Assembly (NCBI GenBank): GCA_021739765.1
Contig: JAIPBD010000013.1
Location: 1 to 64,000, forward strand
DNA length: 64,000 bases
Source: Melioribacteraceae bacterium
GTDB taxonomy: Bacteria > Bacteroidota > Ignavibacteria > Ignavibacteriales > Melioribacteraceae
Reading direction: 5' to 3'
In this document: one piece after another, positions 33,829 to 43,824 of the stretch
How the letters are laid out: each line of letters begins with the position of its first letter
Position numbering within the stretch: position 1 is the first letter of the stretch
Program-made: the position numbers and the translations under genes
The notes under the pieces: model-generated
The model's database searches: none
What the model saw: only the letters and a program-made list of their open reading frames with translations
What the model was told of the DNA's origin: nothing

Positions 33829-35001
33829 TTACTTACTCTTATTTTTCGCTGAATATTTTTCGTTATCCATCAAATCACTTAAAAAGAATAGATTTTCTGA
33901 TGAAGAACCGGCCATAATTATGTAAATAACTGCTGTTAGCGGAACGGAAAGAAACATTCCTACGATTCCCCAAATGTAACCCCAAATAAGTAAGGAGAGA
34001 AGGATCACCAGCGGATTTATTCCCAATTTATCTCCGAGGAGCATTGGTTCAACGATACTTCCAAGGATATTCTGAATAATCGTAGCGACTCCCGCAAAAA
34101 CTAAAGCGAAGCCAAAAGATTCGAATTGAACCAGAGCCATCAAAGAAGGTAATAAAATTGCTACAACAGAACCGATATTTGGGATAAAACTTAACAGCAT
34201 CATCAAAAATGCCCAGACCAGTATAAAGTCTATATCGAATATCCAGAGAATCAATGCTAATACTCCGCCGTTTAGTAAAGCCAGTAAAGATTTTAGCGCA
34301 ATGTATTTTTGAATCTGACCCGTTATGCTTTTGAACGTTTTTTCAACTTTTGCTTCTCCGGCTAATTTTGCTTTTAATGAAATTTCGTCGTCCGTAATTC
34401 TCAAATCAAGTTCGTTCGCGTCTCTTTTTAACCTTTTCCTAAACTTGTTTATTGAACTTCTTGCTGTTCCTTCCAAATATCTTTTTTGAATAGCCTCATA
34501 AATGTTTTTATGACCGGAACTGATAAAAATGAAAAAGAACAGAACAAAAAAGATTCCTGTAAAGATTTCAACAGTTGAGTTAAAAAATCCGGTAGCAATT
34601 CCACCATAATCGAGTGTGCTGAGAATTTCGCTGATATCGAATTGAGTGATAATCGGTTGGTTAATTTCAAAAGTAACCGCGGTTTCTCTTACAAGTGAAT
34701 TTAATTTAATTTCATAATGGGGAAGTCTTTCTCCCAATCTCTGAAAGGATCCGATTATGAACTGGGAGATCCCAAAAATAATCGCAATGATCACTCCTAA
34801 ATCAAGAATGACTGTCAATTTTTGGGGAAATTTATGCTTTACAAAAAAACTGTTAATTGGTTGAAATAAAAAAAAGAGTAAGTACGCAATCACGAAAGGA
34901 ATAAAAATATGCTGCAATTCTTTTAGAACAATAGCTACAAGGATTATGGCAATTATACTTACCGATAATTTAACAACTGGATCAGAAGCAACTTTTTTCA
35001 T
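33829..35001 (-). CDS. AI-2E family transporter (PerM/TqsA-like)
   Basis: Protein of 390 residues with two N-terminal helix groups, a long charged extramembrane segment (about 185-235), and a C-terminal membrane half containing 'ILWIFDIDFILVWAFLMMLLSFIPNIGSVVAILLP' (shown in overview only as the family signature region) and 'EPMLLGDKLGINPLVILLSLLIWGYIWG'. The family includes autoinducer-2 exporters and Na+/H+ antiporters. The substrate is unknown. It stands alone, upstream of and on the same strand as rnpB, and is divergent from the amylase gene. Confidence 0.9.
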   Translation of the reverse strand: MKKVASDPVVKLSVSIIAIILVAIVLKELQHIFIPFVIAYLLFFLFQPINSFFVKHKFPQKLTVILDLGVIIAIIFGISQFIIGSFQRLGERLPHYEIKLNSLVRETAVTFEINQPIITQFDISEILSTLDYGGIATGFFNSTVEIFTGIFFVLFFFIFISSGHKNIYEAIQKRYLEGTARSSINKFRKRLKRDANELDLRITDDEISLKAKLAGEAKVEKTFKSITGQIQKYIALKSLLALLNGGVLALILWIFDIDFILVWAFLMMLLSFIPNIGSVVAILLPSLMALVQFESFGFALVFAGVATIIQNILGSIVEPMLLGDKLGINPLVILLSLLIWGYIWGIVGMFLSVPLTAVIYIIMAGSSSENLFFLSDLMDNEKYSAKNKSK

Positions 35002-35103
35002 TATAAAGCGAAATTAAGTAAATTTATTGATTAGGAAATTTCATGAAAATATATAACAAATATAGCCAAGTTTAGCTAAAACATTGAATTAGAGGTCACA
35101 ATT

Positions 35104-36480
35104 ATGAACATCCATTTCAAATCACTACTCACACTTTTACTATTATTTCTATTCTTGATTGCTTGTAATGTAGAACAAAATGAATCTAATGTTGAAATCG
35201 ATAATTCATCGGGTGTTGTACATCCTGAATGGAGTTACGACGCGACCATATATGAGGCCAATATTCGACAATTCAGCGAAGAAGGAACATTCAATGCTTT
35301 TTCGGAAGGGTTGCCCGCAATCAAAAATATGGGTGTTGATATTATCTGGTTAATGCCGATTCACCCGATCGGTGAAAAAAATAGAAAAGGTTCACTGGGA
35401 AGTTATTACGCGGTAAAAAATTATTTGGGCGTTAATCCGGAATTTGGAACTGAAGATGACTTGAGGAATTTAGTCAACAAAATTCATGAAATGGGAATGT
35501 ATGTTATCATCGATTGGGTTGCAAACCATTCATCATGGGATAACCCTCTCACAGTCACCAACCCCGAATTCTACACAACAGATGAAAATGGAAACTTTGT
35601 ACCACCGGTAGAAGATTGGGCAGATGTTATCGATTTTAATTATGACAACCCTGGTTTGCGACGATATATGACGGACGCTCTGTTGTATTGGGTAAAGGAA
35701 TTTAATATTGACGGCTACAGATGTGATGTTGCAGGAATGGTTCCAACTGATTTTTGGGAACAATCCAGAAAAGAACTTGATGAAATTAAACCGGTATTTA
35801 TGCTTGCCGAAGCCGGAGAACCCGAACTCCAAGAAAACGCGTTTGATATGACATACAACTGGCAGCTTAAAAATTTGATGAACGAAATAGCAGCCGGTGA
35901 AAAAAACGCACTTAATTTTAATGAGTACTTAGCCGAAGAACTTAAAACCTACGACGAAAATTATTTCAGAATGGTTTTTACTACTAATCATGACGAAAAC
36001 TCGTGGGATGGAACAGTGTTTGAAAGATTGGGTGAGGGTTATAAAACTTTCGCGGTTCTTACCGGAACTGTTAACGGAATGCCTTTAATTTATAGCGGGC
36101 AAGAAGCCGGGCTGGATAAAAGATTGCAGTTTTTTGAGAAAGATCCGATCGAATGGAAAGATCATCCAATTCGCGAACTTTATACAAAACTTTTCAATCT
36201 CAAAAAGAATAATCAAGCACTCTGGAATGGTAAAAAAGGCGGCTCAATTTCTCGAATAAATACCGATAACGATGAAAATGTTTTGATATTTAAAAGAGAA
36301 AAGGGAGAAAACATCGTCGTGACTATTTTGAATCTATCCGATGAATCTCAAAAGGCAACTGTTTTGGATGGGACATTGGAAGGAAATTTCAAAAATCTTT
36401 TTAGTGAAACGGAAGAGGTGAATCAACTTTCCACTTCGCATCAACTAAAACCGTGGGAATACCAAGTTTGGTTCAAATAA
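35104..36480 (+). CDS. GH13 alpha-amylase-family lipoprotein
   Basis: Protein of 458 residues with a lipoprotein signal peptide (Cys21). A GH13 (beta/alpha)8 barrel follows: 'IIDWVANHSS' region I, nucleophile Asp208 in 'GYRCDVA', acid/base Glu236 in 'MLAEAGEP', and Asp297 in 'TTNHDEN'. A C-terminal beta domain ends the protein. It should hydrolyse alpha-glucans at the cell surface or in the periplasm. Compact size and 'EANIRQFSEEGTFNAFSEGL' near the start match the short amylase lipoproteins common in Bacteroidota relatives. Confidence 0.92.
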   Translation: MNIHFKSLLTLLLLFLFLIACNVEQNESNVEIDNSSGVVHPEWSYDATIYEANIRQFSEEGTFNAFSEGLPAIKNMGVDIIWLMPIHPIGEKNRKGSLGSYYAVKNYLGVNPEFGTEDDLRNLVNKIHEMGMYVIIDWVANHSSWDNPLTVTNPEFYTTDENGNFVPPVEDWADVIDFNYDNPGLRRYMTDALLYWVKEFNIDGYRCDVAGMVPTDFWEQSRKELDEIKPVFMLAEAGEPELQENAFDMTYNWQLKNLMNEIAAGEKNALNFNEYLAEELKTYDENYFRMVFTTNHDENSWDGTVFERLGEGYKTFAVLTGTVNGMPLIYSGQEAGLDKRLQFFEKDPIEWKDHPIRELYTKLFNLKKNNQALWNGKKGGSISRINTDNDENVLIFKREKGENIVVTILNLSDESQKATVLDGTLEGNFKNLFSETEEVNQLSTSHQLKPWEYQVWFK

Positions 36481-36543
36481 TGTTATTAAGGTAATTCTCG
36501 ATAATAAATTGTTATTTTTGTTGTTCAGAAGCTCTTATCCATC

Positions 36544-38802
36544 GTGGTGAATAAAATTAAAATACTTATTATAGAATTTGAAGATAGTTTTTCAAAGAGT
36601 ATTGTTAATGCTCTGAAGGAAAGCGCTTATCAACCTGAAATTACTTATTGTGCGAATCTTCAATGCGCTAAAGAGAATTTTACCGGAACCACTTTCGATC
36701 TGGTAATATTAGATCTTGATCTTCCATCTGACGAAAATGAACCGATTACAAACATTTTTATTGATTATCCGACATTACCCATAATTATCCTCGTTGAAGA
36801 CGTAAATGCACCAATCGCTCAGCGGTCCTTAAAATTAGGCGCATCCGATTTTATCCAAAAGAATAAGGATAGTATCGCTTCAATTCGGCAAACACTTGAG
36901 CACACTTATTTACGCTTAACCACAAAAGCAGAATTATTAAATCTGGAAGGTAAGTTTAGAGCGGTCTTTGAAAATATAGAAGTTGGAATTGCGCTTGTTG
37001 ATTTGAATGGATATCCGATCGAAATTAACAGTTTTTTAGAATCCTATCTTGGATATCCCTTAGATGAATTGAGTAAAATGTCATTCCCTGAATTTACTTA
37101 TCCCGATGATATTGAAAAAGATGTCGACTTGTTCAAGAAGTTGTTGAATAAAGAAATTAAAAATTATGAGATTGATAAAAGATATATCCGCAAGAATGGA
37201 GATATTGTTTGGGCCAGCCTAAATGTGTCGCTGCTTCGTGATTATAAAGATGAAGCGATCTATTTAATCAGTATCGTTAGAGATATTACCACTGAGATGG
37301 AAACTCGGAGGAAATTGAATGAAGAAACAATGCTGATGGACGCTTTAATGGAGCAAATTCCCGACGCAATTTATTTTAAGGATCGAGAGAGCCGGTTTAT
37401 CAGAATTAATAAATCTTTGTTGGATAAACATGGATTTAAAGATTTATCCGATGTAATTGGTAAATCCGATTTTGACTTGTTTGATACCGAGCATGCCGAA
37501 AAAGCTTACAGTGATGAAAAAGAAATTATTCTTTCACGGAAGCCGAAAGAGGGAATAATTGAAAAAGAAGTTTTTAATGATGGCACCGTGGAATGGGCAC
37601 ACACAACCAAATGCCCGTTGATCGATAAAGAAGGAAACGTTTTAGGAACGTTTGGAATAAGCAGGAATATAACTCACCGGATAAATACAGAAGAAGCTTT
37701 GAAGGAAAATGAAGCTCGATTTCGAAGTCTTTATCAGAATCTTACTATCGGAATCTACCGGGCAAACATTGACGGGAAAATTATTTTTGCGAACCCCGCA
37801 GTGGTTACTATGCTTGGTTATAATAAAATTGATGAATTTTTGGATTTGGATATCAATAAACATGGTTATGTTGATAAATCATTCCGGCAGCAATTTATAA
37901 ACAAAATCATTGAAGACAAGGAAATCGTCGGATTCGAAAATCAATGGCAAAAACCAAATGGAGAGTTAATTTATTTACGCGAAAGTGCCAGGTTGAGCAC
38001 CGATGAAACTGGAAATCCTCTTTATTACGAAGGAACTGTTGAAGATATAACAGAGAAGAAAAAAGCTGAAGAGCAGATTAAAAAGTACAACGAAGAGTTG
38101 AAATCGTTGAATGCGAGCAAGGATAAGTTTTTCTCAATTATCGCTCATGATCTCAGAAGTCCTTTTACCGCTCTATTGGGATATTCCGATATTATAAAAA
38201 ATGATTTTGATGAGATGAATTCGGATGAAATCAAGGAATACAGCGGATATATATACAACGAAGCAAAAAATGTTTATTCGTTGTTAGATAATCTGCTAAC
38301 GTGGTCTAGAATTCAAACGGGTCGGCTCGAATATAATCCTGAAAAGATTGATATCGGCAAAATGATCCGGCGGGTGATTGAATTATATTCCGAATCAATG
38401 AAAACCAAAAACATTTCACTTTCATCGGAAATTTCCGAAAACATCTTCGTTTACGTAGATGAAAACATGATCTATACAACTATCAGAAATCTGTTATCCA
38501 ACGCGTTAAAGTTTACGAATGAAGGCGGTAAAATTAAAATAATCGGAGCTGCCTTAGAAGGAGTATTTGTGATTGGTGTTAAAGATAATGGAGTTGGAAT
38601 GAATGAGGAATCAATTAATAAATTGTTTAGAGTTGATGTTCACCACACCACTATGGGAACCGGAAAGGAAAAAGGAACTGGCCTCGGGCTTCTTCTCTGC
38701 AAAGATCTGGTTGAAAAAAACGGTGGAAAAATTTGGGTGGATAGCGAATTAGGAGTTGGAACTACTTTTTGGTTTTCATCACCGATAAATGAAGAAAATT
38801 AA
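36544..38802 (+). CDS. Sensor histidine kinase with N-terminal receiver-like and three PAS domains
   Basis: Protein of 752 residues. Residues 1-125 are a receiver-like domain with a possible phospho-acceptor Asp57 ('VILDLDLP'). Three PAS domains follow (about 137-250, 263-380, 390-505), then HisKA with His535 in 'SIIAHDLRSP' and an HATPase domain (about 635-750; 'NLLSNALKFT', 'DNGVGM', 'GTGLGL'). There is no transmembrane segment, so it is cytosolic. Receiver at the N-terminus implies phosphorelay input from another kinase. It starts with a GTG (36544), 63 bases after the amylase gene; no response regulator is adjacent. Confidence 0.9.
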   Translation: MVNKIKILIIEFEDSFSKSIVNALKESAYQPEITYCANLQCAKENFTGTTFDLVILDLDLPSDENEPITNIFIDYPTLPIIILVEDVNAPIAQRSLKLGASDFIQKNKDSIASIRQTLEHTYLRLTTKAELLNLEGKFRAVFENIEVGIALVDLNGYPIEINSFLESYLGYPLDELSKMSFPEFTYPDDIEKDVDLFKKLLNKEIKNYEIDKRYIRKNGDIVWASLNVSLLRDYKDEAIYLISIVRDITTEMETRRKLNEETMLMDALMEQIPDAIYFKDRESRFIRINKSLLDKHGFKDLSDVIGKSDFDLFDTEHAEKAYSDEKEIILSRKPKEGIIEKEVFNDGTVEWAHTTKCPLIDKEGNVLGTFGISRNITHRINTEEALKENEARFRSLYQNLTIGIYRANIDGKIIFANPAVVTMLGYNKIDEFLDLDINKHGYVDKSFRQQFINKIIEDKEIVGFENQWQKPNGELIYLRESARLSTDETGNPLYYEGTVEDITEKKKAEEQIKKYNEELKSLNASKDKFFSIIAHDLRSPFTALLGYSDIIKNDFDEMNSDEIKEYSGYIYNEAKNVYSLLDNLLTWSRIQTGRLEYNPEKIDIGKMIRRVIELYSESMKTKNISLSSEISENIFVYVDENMIYTTIRNLLSNALKFTNEGGKIKIIGAALEGVFVIGVKDNGVGMNEESINKLFRVDVHHTTMGTGKEKGTGLGLLLCKDLVEKNGGKIWVDSELGVGTTFWFSSPINEEN

Positions 38803-39224
38803 AACTCGCTTAACTCAAACGGTAAATTACAAGTATCTTTTTTTGTGGAATTTAAATCCTCGGCAATAATAATCAATTCATAATTACCGGGGTCAAAATT
38901 ACTTCCAAACTCAATCTGAAATTCAATTTCCATCTCCGCAATTTCCTCTTCAGATGATTTTTCAATTTTACCGGAGTCAACATTTTCGAATATCGTTGTT
39001 CCGTCCATCGCTAAATCAGCTTTGTATTTAACGGCGGCATGATATATATCATCCTCATCTTCAAGAAGAGAAAATCCGTAAACTTGAACATTCCCGTTAA
39101 ATTCCCAAGTATCTTCAAGAGGAAAGGCAAATCCACTCGGACTTTTTAACTCCATCTTTTCCGGTTCGGATGAACAACTGATGAATAAAATTAAAGTAAG
39201 CGCAAATAAAAATGGTTTCTTCAT
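38799..39224 (-). CDS. Small lipoprotein, unknown
   Basis: Protein of 141 residues with lipobox 'FISCSS' (Cys17). The mature part is beta-rich and may be a small immunoglobulin-like or jelly-roll domain: 'DTWEFNGNVQVYGFSLLEDEDDIYHAAVKYKAD' and 'GNYELIIIAEDLNST'. It overlaps the histidine kinase gene end by four bases on the opposite strand. Probably an envelope-tethered protein of unknown role. Confidence 0.65.
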   Translation of the reverse strand: MKKPFLFALTLILFISCSSEPEKMELKSPSGFAFPLEDTWEFNGNVQVYGFSLLEDEDDIYHAAVKYKADLAMDGTTIFENVDSGKIEKSSEEEIAEMEIEFQIEFGSNFDPGNYELIIIAEDLNSTKKDTCNLPFELSEF

Positions 39225-39246
39225 AAAATATCTTTTCCAAAAAATA

Positions 39247-39358
39247 GGGGCTGTCTCAGAATTTTTGAGTTTTTATCCCAAAACGGTTGCAGAATAACGA
39301 CTCAACTTAAATTTAAGTTTCCGGTTCAAGTCCGGCAGTACATTTCTAAAACAACCCC
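39247..39358. repeat. Possible MITE-like element with imperfect terminal inverted repeats
   Basis: GGGGCTGT at 39247-39254 is mirrored by ACAACCCC at 39351-39358 (one mismatch). The left end GGGGCTGTCTCAGAA resembles ends seen in some insertion sequences (from memory). Inside are AACTTAAATTTAAGTT and a T-arm-like CCGGTTCAAGTCCGG. It fills the gap between two genes. No transposase is present. Confidence 0.3.
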
Positions 39359-39364
39359 ATTAAA

Positions 39365-40450
39365 TTAATTATTAGATTTGAAATCTTTCATAAACTCAAC
39401 TAAATCTTCAACTCCTTTTTTCGGGAAAGCATTGTAGATTGATGCTCTTAATCCTCCGACCGAACGATGACCTTTTAATCCCGAGAATCCTTTTGCTGCT
39501 GATTCAGAAATAAACTTTTGCTCAAGTTCTTCACTCGGCAAACGCAAAGTTACGTTCATTAGTGAACGATCTTCTTTTGCTGCCGTTCCGGTGTAATAAC
39601 CATCACTTTCATCCATATAATTATAAAGGAGATTAGCTTTCTCTAAATTTAACGCGTACATAGCATCCAATCCGCCTTTATTTATAAGCCATTTAGCGAC
39701 AAGTCCGATTATGTAAATAGCGAAAGATGGAGGAGTGTTGTACAAAGAATCCGCCTCTGCGTGAACTTTATAATTCAAATATGTATGAAGTTCGTCAGAT
39801 GATCGCTCAAGCAACGATTTTTTTACAATAACAAGAGTTGCTCCCGCAGGACCCATATTTTTCTGCGAACCGGCGTAGACTAATCCGTATTTGTTAATAT
39901 CGATTTTTTTGTGGAGAATATCGGACGATGCGTCACAAACCAGAGGAACATCACCAACTTCCGGCTCTGACTTGAATTGAGTTCCGAATATCGTGTTGTT
40001 TGAAGTAAAATGAACATAAGAAGCACCCGGGTCCAATTTTAATTCGTCTTGTTTTGGTATTCTGGAAAAGTTGGTCTCTTGCGATGTTGCAGCGATATTA
40101 ACAGCACCGACCCTTTTCGCTTCTGTCACTGCTTTTTTCGACCATGATCCTGTTACAATATAATCCGCTTTATTTTTCGGCGGCATTAAATTTAACGGAA
40201 CCATAGAAAACTGAAAAGTTGCTCCACCTTGCAAAAACAAAACTGAATAATCATCTCCGATATCGAGTAAAGTTCTGATATCTTTTTCTGCCGTTTTAAT
40301 AATTTTGTCGTATGCTTTGGAACGATGGCTCATTTCCATTACGGACATTCCGGCTCCCGGAAATGAATACAAATGTTCTTGCGCTTCTTTTAAAACTTCC
40401 TCCGGTAGTACTGCAGGTCCCGCACTGAAATTATAAATTCTGTTGCTCAT
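39365..40450 (-). CDS. serC: Phosphoserine aminotransferase
   Basis: Protein of 361 residues, the family length. It starts 'RIYNFSAGPAVLPEEVLKEAQ', the SerC N-terminal motif. The PLP lysine lies in 'GLVYAGSQKNMGPAGATLVIV'. 'GHRSVGGLRASIYNAFP' is the C-terminal substrate-binding block. It transaminates 3-phosphohydroxypyruvate with glutamate to O-phosphoserine. It follows the DUF1015 gene by 25 bases; the two are often neighbours in serine biosynthesis loci. Confidence 0.97.
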   Translation of the reverse strand: MSNRIYNFSAGPAVLPEEVLKEAQEHLYSFPGAGMSVMEMSHRSKAYDKIIKTAEKDIRTLLDIGDDYSVLFLQGGATFQFSMVPLNLMPPKNKADYIVTGSWSKKAVTEAKRVGAVNIAATSQETNFSRIPKQDELKLDPGASYVHFTSNNTIFGTQFKSEPEVGDVPLVCDASSDILHKKIDINKYGLVYAGSQKNMGPAGATLVIVKKSLLERSSDELHTYLNYKVHAEADSLYNTPPSFAIYIIGLVAKWLINKGGLDAMYALNLEKANLLYNYMDESDGYYTGTAAKEDRSLMNVTLRLPSEELEQKFISESAAKGFSGLKGHRSVGGLRASIYNAFPKKGVEDLVEFMKDFKSNN

Positions 40451-40475
40451 TTTAATAACCTCTTTGTTTACTTTA

Positions 40476-41711
40476 CTAAATTTTATGGACTAATAAACCA
40501 TCACGCAATTTGGGTTCGAACCAGGTTGATTTGGGCGGCATAATTTCATCCGCGTCCGAAATCGCGATTAAATCATCTATGCTAACCGGGTAGAGTGAAA
40601 AAGCGACTTTTGCTTCACCGCTGTCGACTCTTTTTTCTAATTCTTTCGTACCGCGAATACCACCAATAAAATCCACATTATTGCTCGTTCGAGGATCTTC
40701 AATTCCAAGAACGGGGTTAAGGAGATAATTCTGAAGGATACTCACATCGAGATTATCGCCAATTTTTTCTCCGGCTTTAACATTTTCGTTGGGTGTTAAT
40801 GTATACCAGCTTTTTTGGAAATACATAGATATCTCTTTTTTATTTTTGGGAGAATCAATCCCGGTCTCCGCCAAGTTGAAATTTTCCTTCAAATTTTCAA
40901 TGAATTCTGATTCGCTGAGATCATTCAGAGAAAATACAATTCTGTTATAAGGAAGAATTTTGAGTTGTTCGGCGGGAAATAAAACGGCCATAAAAAAGTT
41001 ATACTCTTCCGCACCTGTTTGGTTAACTACAGTTTCACGTTTTACTTTTTGAGCACGACTTGCACTAGCTGCCCTATGGTGTCCGTCAGCGATGTAAAGA
41101 TTTTCAACTTTACCAATTTCAAATGTGATGATATCATTAAAATCGGTTGGGATTGCCCAAATTGTATGCTGAACACCATCATGAGTTGTAAAATCGTAAA
41201 GAGGCTCATTGTCATTAACAGTTTTCTCGACAATAAGATTAATATCATCAACGCCTTTGTATGTTAAAAATACAGCACCTGTTTGCGCTTCGGTGGTAAC
41301 GATGTGATTGGTTCTGTCATCCTCTTTAACTTTCCGTGTTTTTTCATGTTTTTTGATAATATTATTATCATAATCATTAACGGAAAAGGTCGCCGCGATA
41401 CCGAATTGAGTTTGTTCTCCCATAATTAATCGATAAATATAAAATTTCGCTTCTTCGTCTTGAACAAGATGACCATCGTCAATCAATTTTTGAAAATTCT
41501 CTTTAGCTTTTAAGTAAACTGATTCATTGTAAGGGTCTGTATTTTTATCCAGTTCAATTTCCGAACGGGTTACTCTTAAAAAATTTATCGGATTGTTACT
41601 CGCTAATTCCGCAGCTTCATTTCTATTAACAACATCATAAGGTACACTTGCAACTTTTTCAGCAACTTCCTGTGCCGGTCTTACCGCTTTAAAAGCTTTT
41701 ATAATCGCCAT
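40476..41711 (-). CDS. DUF1015 family protein
   Basis: Protein of 411 residues, typical for DUF1015. 'FKAVRPAQEVAEKVASVPYDVVNRNEAAELA' is the N-terminal hallmark, and 'YIADGHHRAASASRAQK' contains the conserved GHHR. Family members have been linked to serine metabolism by gene neighbourhood (some relatives act as serine kinases). It precedes serC on the same strand, supporting a serine-related role. Confidence 0.9.
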   Translation of the reverse strand: MAIIKAFKAVRPAQEVAEKVASVPYDVVNRNEAAELASNNPINFLRVTRSEIELDKNTDPYNESVYLKAKENFQKLIDDGHLVQDEEAKFYIYRLIMGEQTQFGIAATFSVNDYDNNIIKKHEKTRKVKEDDRTNHIVTTEAQTGAVFLTYKGVDDINLIVEKTVNDNEPLYDFTTHDGVQHTIWAIPTDFNDIITFEIGKVENLYIADGHHRAASASRAQKVKRETVVNQTGAEEYNFFMAVLFPAEQLKILPYNRIVFSLNDLSESEFIENLKENFNLAETGIDSPKNKKEISMYFQKSWYTLTPNENVKAGEKIGDNLDVSILQNYLLNPVLGIEDPRTSNNVDFIGGIRGTKELEKRVDSGEAKVAFSLYPVSIDDLIAISDADEIMPPKSTWFEPKLRDGLLVHKI

Positions 41712-41807
41712 GACTTCTCCAAAAACAATAAAATATTATCATCCAAATTACGATTTTAGTACGTATTTCTCTCATTTTTCAGGTAATAAATTGTCTTTAA
41801 AAAAGAA

Positions 41808-41834
41808 AAAGGATGGAAAGAAATTCCATCCTTT
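41808..41834 (-). terminator. Intrinsic terminator of the TlpA-like lipoprotein gene
   Basis: AAAGGATGGAA (41808-41818) pairs with TTCCATCCTTT (41824-41834); on the minus strand the stem is followed by a T-rich run. It lies 20 bases past the stop codon at 41854. Confidence 0.85.
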
Positions 41835-41853
41835 ATACGTAAAAGGTTTGTGT

Positions 41854-43746
41854 TTAGTTTACGAGGGAAATCATCGCGTCCAATTCTGAAACAAGTCCAT
41901 CGGTTGAACCGTTGTAACCGACACTTTTAAAGCGGATGTTTCCTTCGCCATCGATTACAAACTTGGTAGGAATTCCCGATACTTTAAAATCAGCTACAAC
42001 TTTATTGTTATTGTCCATCAAAACTTCGAAAGGATAATTATTTGTATTAATAAACTTGGAAGCATTCGATTCTTTATCTTCTACATTTTCCCAAGTATTT
42101 ACAAATAGAAATCTCACATTGTCATTTCCGGAGTATTTTTCAACCATAATTTTCATTCCCGGGAAGGAAGATTTGCATGGTCCGCACCACGTAGCCCAGA
42201 AATCAACTATTACGGTTTTACCTTTGAGGCTTTCTAATGAGACTTCATCGCCTTCAAGATTTGAAAGAGAAAACTTTGGAGCAGGCTCTTCAATCAACTT
42301 TCCTTCGAGTTCTGCCATCATTTTTTCTTGCGCGGCTTTTTCCAGTTTATTTAGGTATGCATCATAACCTTCAGTGGAGCCGTTAATACTTTCATAAACT
42401 TGAGCGAGAATATCTTTCATTTCAGCAGTTTGATGTCCTTCCTTTATAAACTTCTCAATTTTTTCTTGTGCGCTTTTGCTGTTACCGGAAGCAAAAAGCT
42501 GACGGGCGAAATTTGTATTAATATTCCCATCTTCAAAATTTGCATATTCAGCAGCTTGCTCAATACTTTCCAGAGCTTCATTTACATTTCCGGCCTTCTC
42601 TTGAATAGTAGAATATGTATCTAAAATATTTGCCAAACTTTGCTTGGTTGCTTTTTCAGCTTCTGTTTTTGAATAATATTCTGGAGCATCGATGGTGGGA
42701 TTATCGAGTTCCGATTTTAAATTTTGGATCCCGTCATTTGCGATCTTTGCTGCCAATTCCAAATCGCCATCGTTTTCATAAATAGTCCAGGCGATTGTGT
42801 TGAAGTTATTATACGCTTCCGCGCCCAATGATTTATTATAAGTATAGGCTTCTTCATATCTGCCATCTTTGCTCAGCGTACTAACCACAGTCCTTTGCAT
42901 ATAATTCTTATATATGCTCTTTTCATACTTTGAGGTGAAATCCTCAACAAAAGCCTTGATTTCATCAGTATCCGCAAGTTGTCGAAATTTCGAGTATCCG
43001 TCTTGTTGCGCAAAGATTCCATCGGGATATTTCTCGTTGTAAAGCGATTTATATTGCTCGCTTTTTTCCTCCATTCCCAATCGGCTGTACCAATTTGCTA
43101 ATACTTCAAGTTCCGTTTGGGAATAACGTTCTTTCTTTTCTAACTCGGCTAATAAATTCTCAACTTCCATCGTGTTAGATTTTCCGTTGAATGAATAGCT
43201 TGTGGAGATGAAATTTCCAATAATTTGATCTTTGATAGATTCATCTAACGATAAAGCTTTTTTAAAAAGTTTATAAGCTTTCTCGATGTCATTATCCATA
43301 TCTACATAGTAGAACCAATTCCGCCATCCTTGTGCTTGCCCTGCAACCGAAAGGGCGAGGCTTTTGCCATCTTCGTCGTAAGTGGAAATTATATAACCAA
43401 CAGCTCCATTATGGTCTTCAAAATCTTCACCAATAAATTTTACTACGGCGCCATACCCCGAATCTGAAAGGGTAAATTCCGAAACCCAACCATCGCCGGA
43501 TCTTGTCATTCTGTATTCTGTTGTACTGTTCAGATCTGTTCCAAATTCGTAAACATTCATTTTCAATTCAGCGTCGAGAGGAATTTCTTCACCCTCTCCA
43601 GAATAAAGTACGGTGACTGTTTCTTTAAGATTTGGTTTTTCGGGAATTGTAGCGAATTTTGATTTGAATTCGTAAGTCTTCGTGCAAGACGTAAGAGTGA
43701 GAAGGGAAATAACGGCAATCATCCCTAATCTTAGTGATTTAATCAT
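41854..43746 (-). CDS. Lipoprotein with TPR-like middle and C-terminal TlpA/ResA thioredoxin domain
   Basis: Protein of 630 residues. Lipobox 'LTSC' (Cys21). Residues 25-130 are beta-rich; residues 155-470 are helical with repeated TPR-like units; residues about 490-630 are a thioredoxin domain with 'DFWATWCGPCKSSFPG' (CGPC active site) and cis-Pro in 'VSGIPTKFVID'. It is probably a periplasm- or surface-facing thiol-disulphide oxidoreductase, as seen in Bacteroidota TlpA-like lipoproteins (some involved in heme or cytochrome maturation). It is monocistronic with a strong terminator. Confidence 0.85.
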   Translation of the reverse strand: MIKSLRLGMIAVISLLTLTSCTKTYEFKSKFATIPEKPNLKETVTVLYSGEGEEIPLDAELKMNVYEFGTDLNSTTEYRMTRSGDGWVSEFTLSDSGYGAVVKFIGEDFEDHNGAVGYIISTYDEDGKSLALSVAGQAQGWRNWFYYVDMDNDIEKAYKLFKKALSLDESIKDQIIGNFISTSYSFNGKSNTMEVENLLAELEKKERYSQTELEVLANWYSRLGMEEKSEQYKSLYNEKYPDGIFAQQDGYSKFRQLADTDEIKAFVEDFTSKYEKSIYKNYMQRTVVSTLSKDGRYEEAYTYNKSLGAEAYNNFNTIAWTIYENDGDLELAAKIANDGIQNLKSELDNPTIDAPEYYSKTEAEKATKQSLANILDTYSTIQEKAGNVNEALESIEQAAEYANFEDGNINTNFARQLFASGNSKSAQEKIEKFIKEGHQTAEMKDILAQVYESINGSTEGYDAYLNKLEKAAQEKMMAELEGKLIEEPAPKFSLSNLEGDEVSLESLKGKTVIVDFWATWCGPCKSSFPGMKIMVEKYSGNDNVRFLFVNTWENVEDKESNASKFINTNNYPFEVLMDNNNKVVADFKVSGIPTKFVIDGEGNIRFKSVGYNGSTDGLVSELDAMISLVN

Positions 43747-43824
43747 TTTAGAGTCCTCATTTTTGAATTAATTCATCTTGTAACTTATGAATAATTCTTT
43801 GGAAGCAAAAATTAAAATCGATGC

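Noticed and set aside
39319-39336. tRNA gene suggested by CCGGTTCAAGTCCGG
   Set aside because: No matching acceptor, D or anticodon arms at tRNA spacing.
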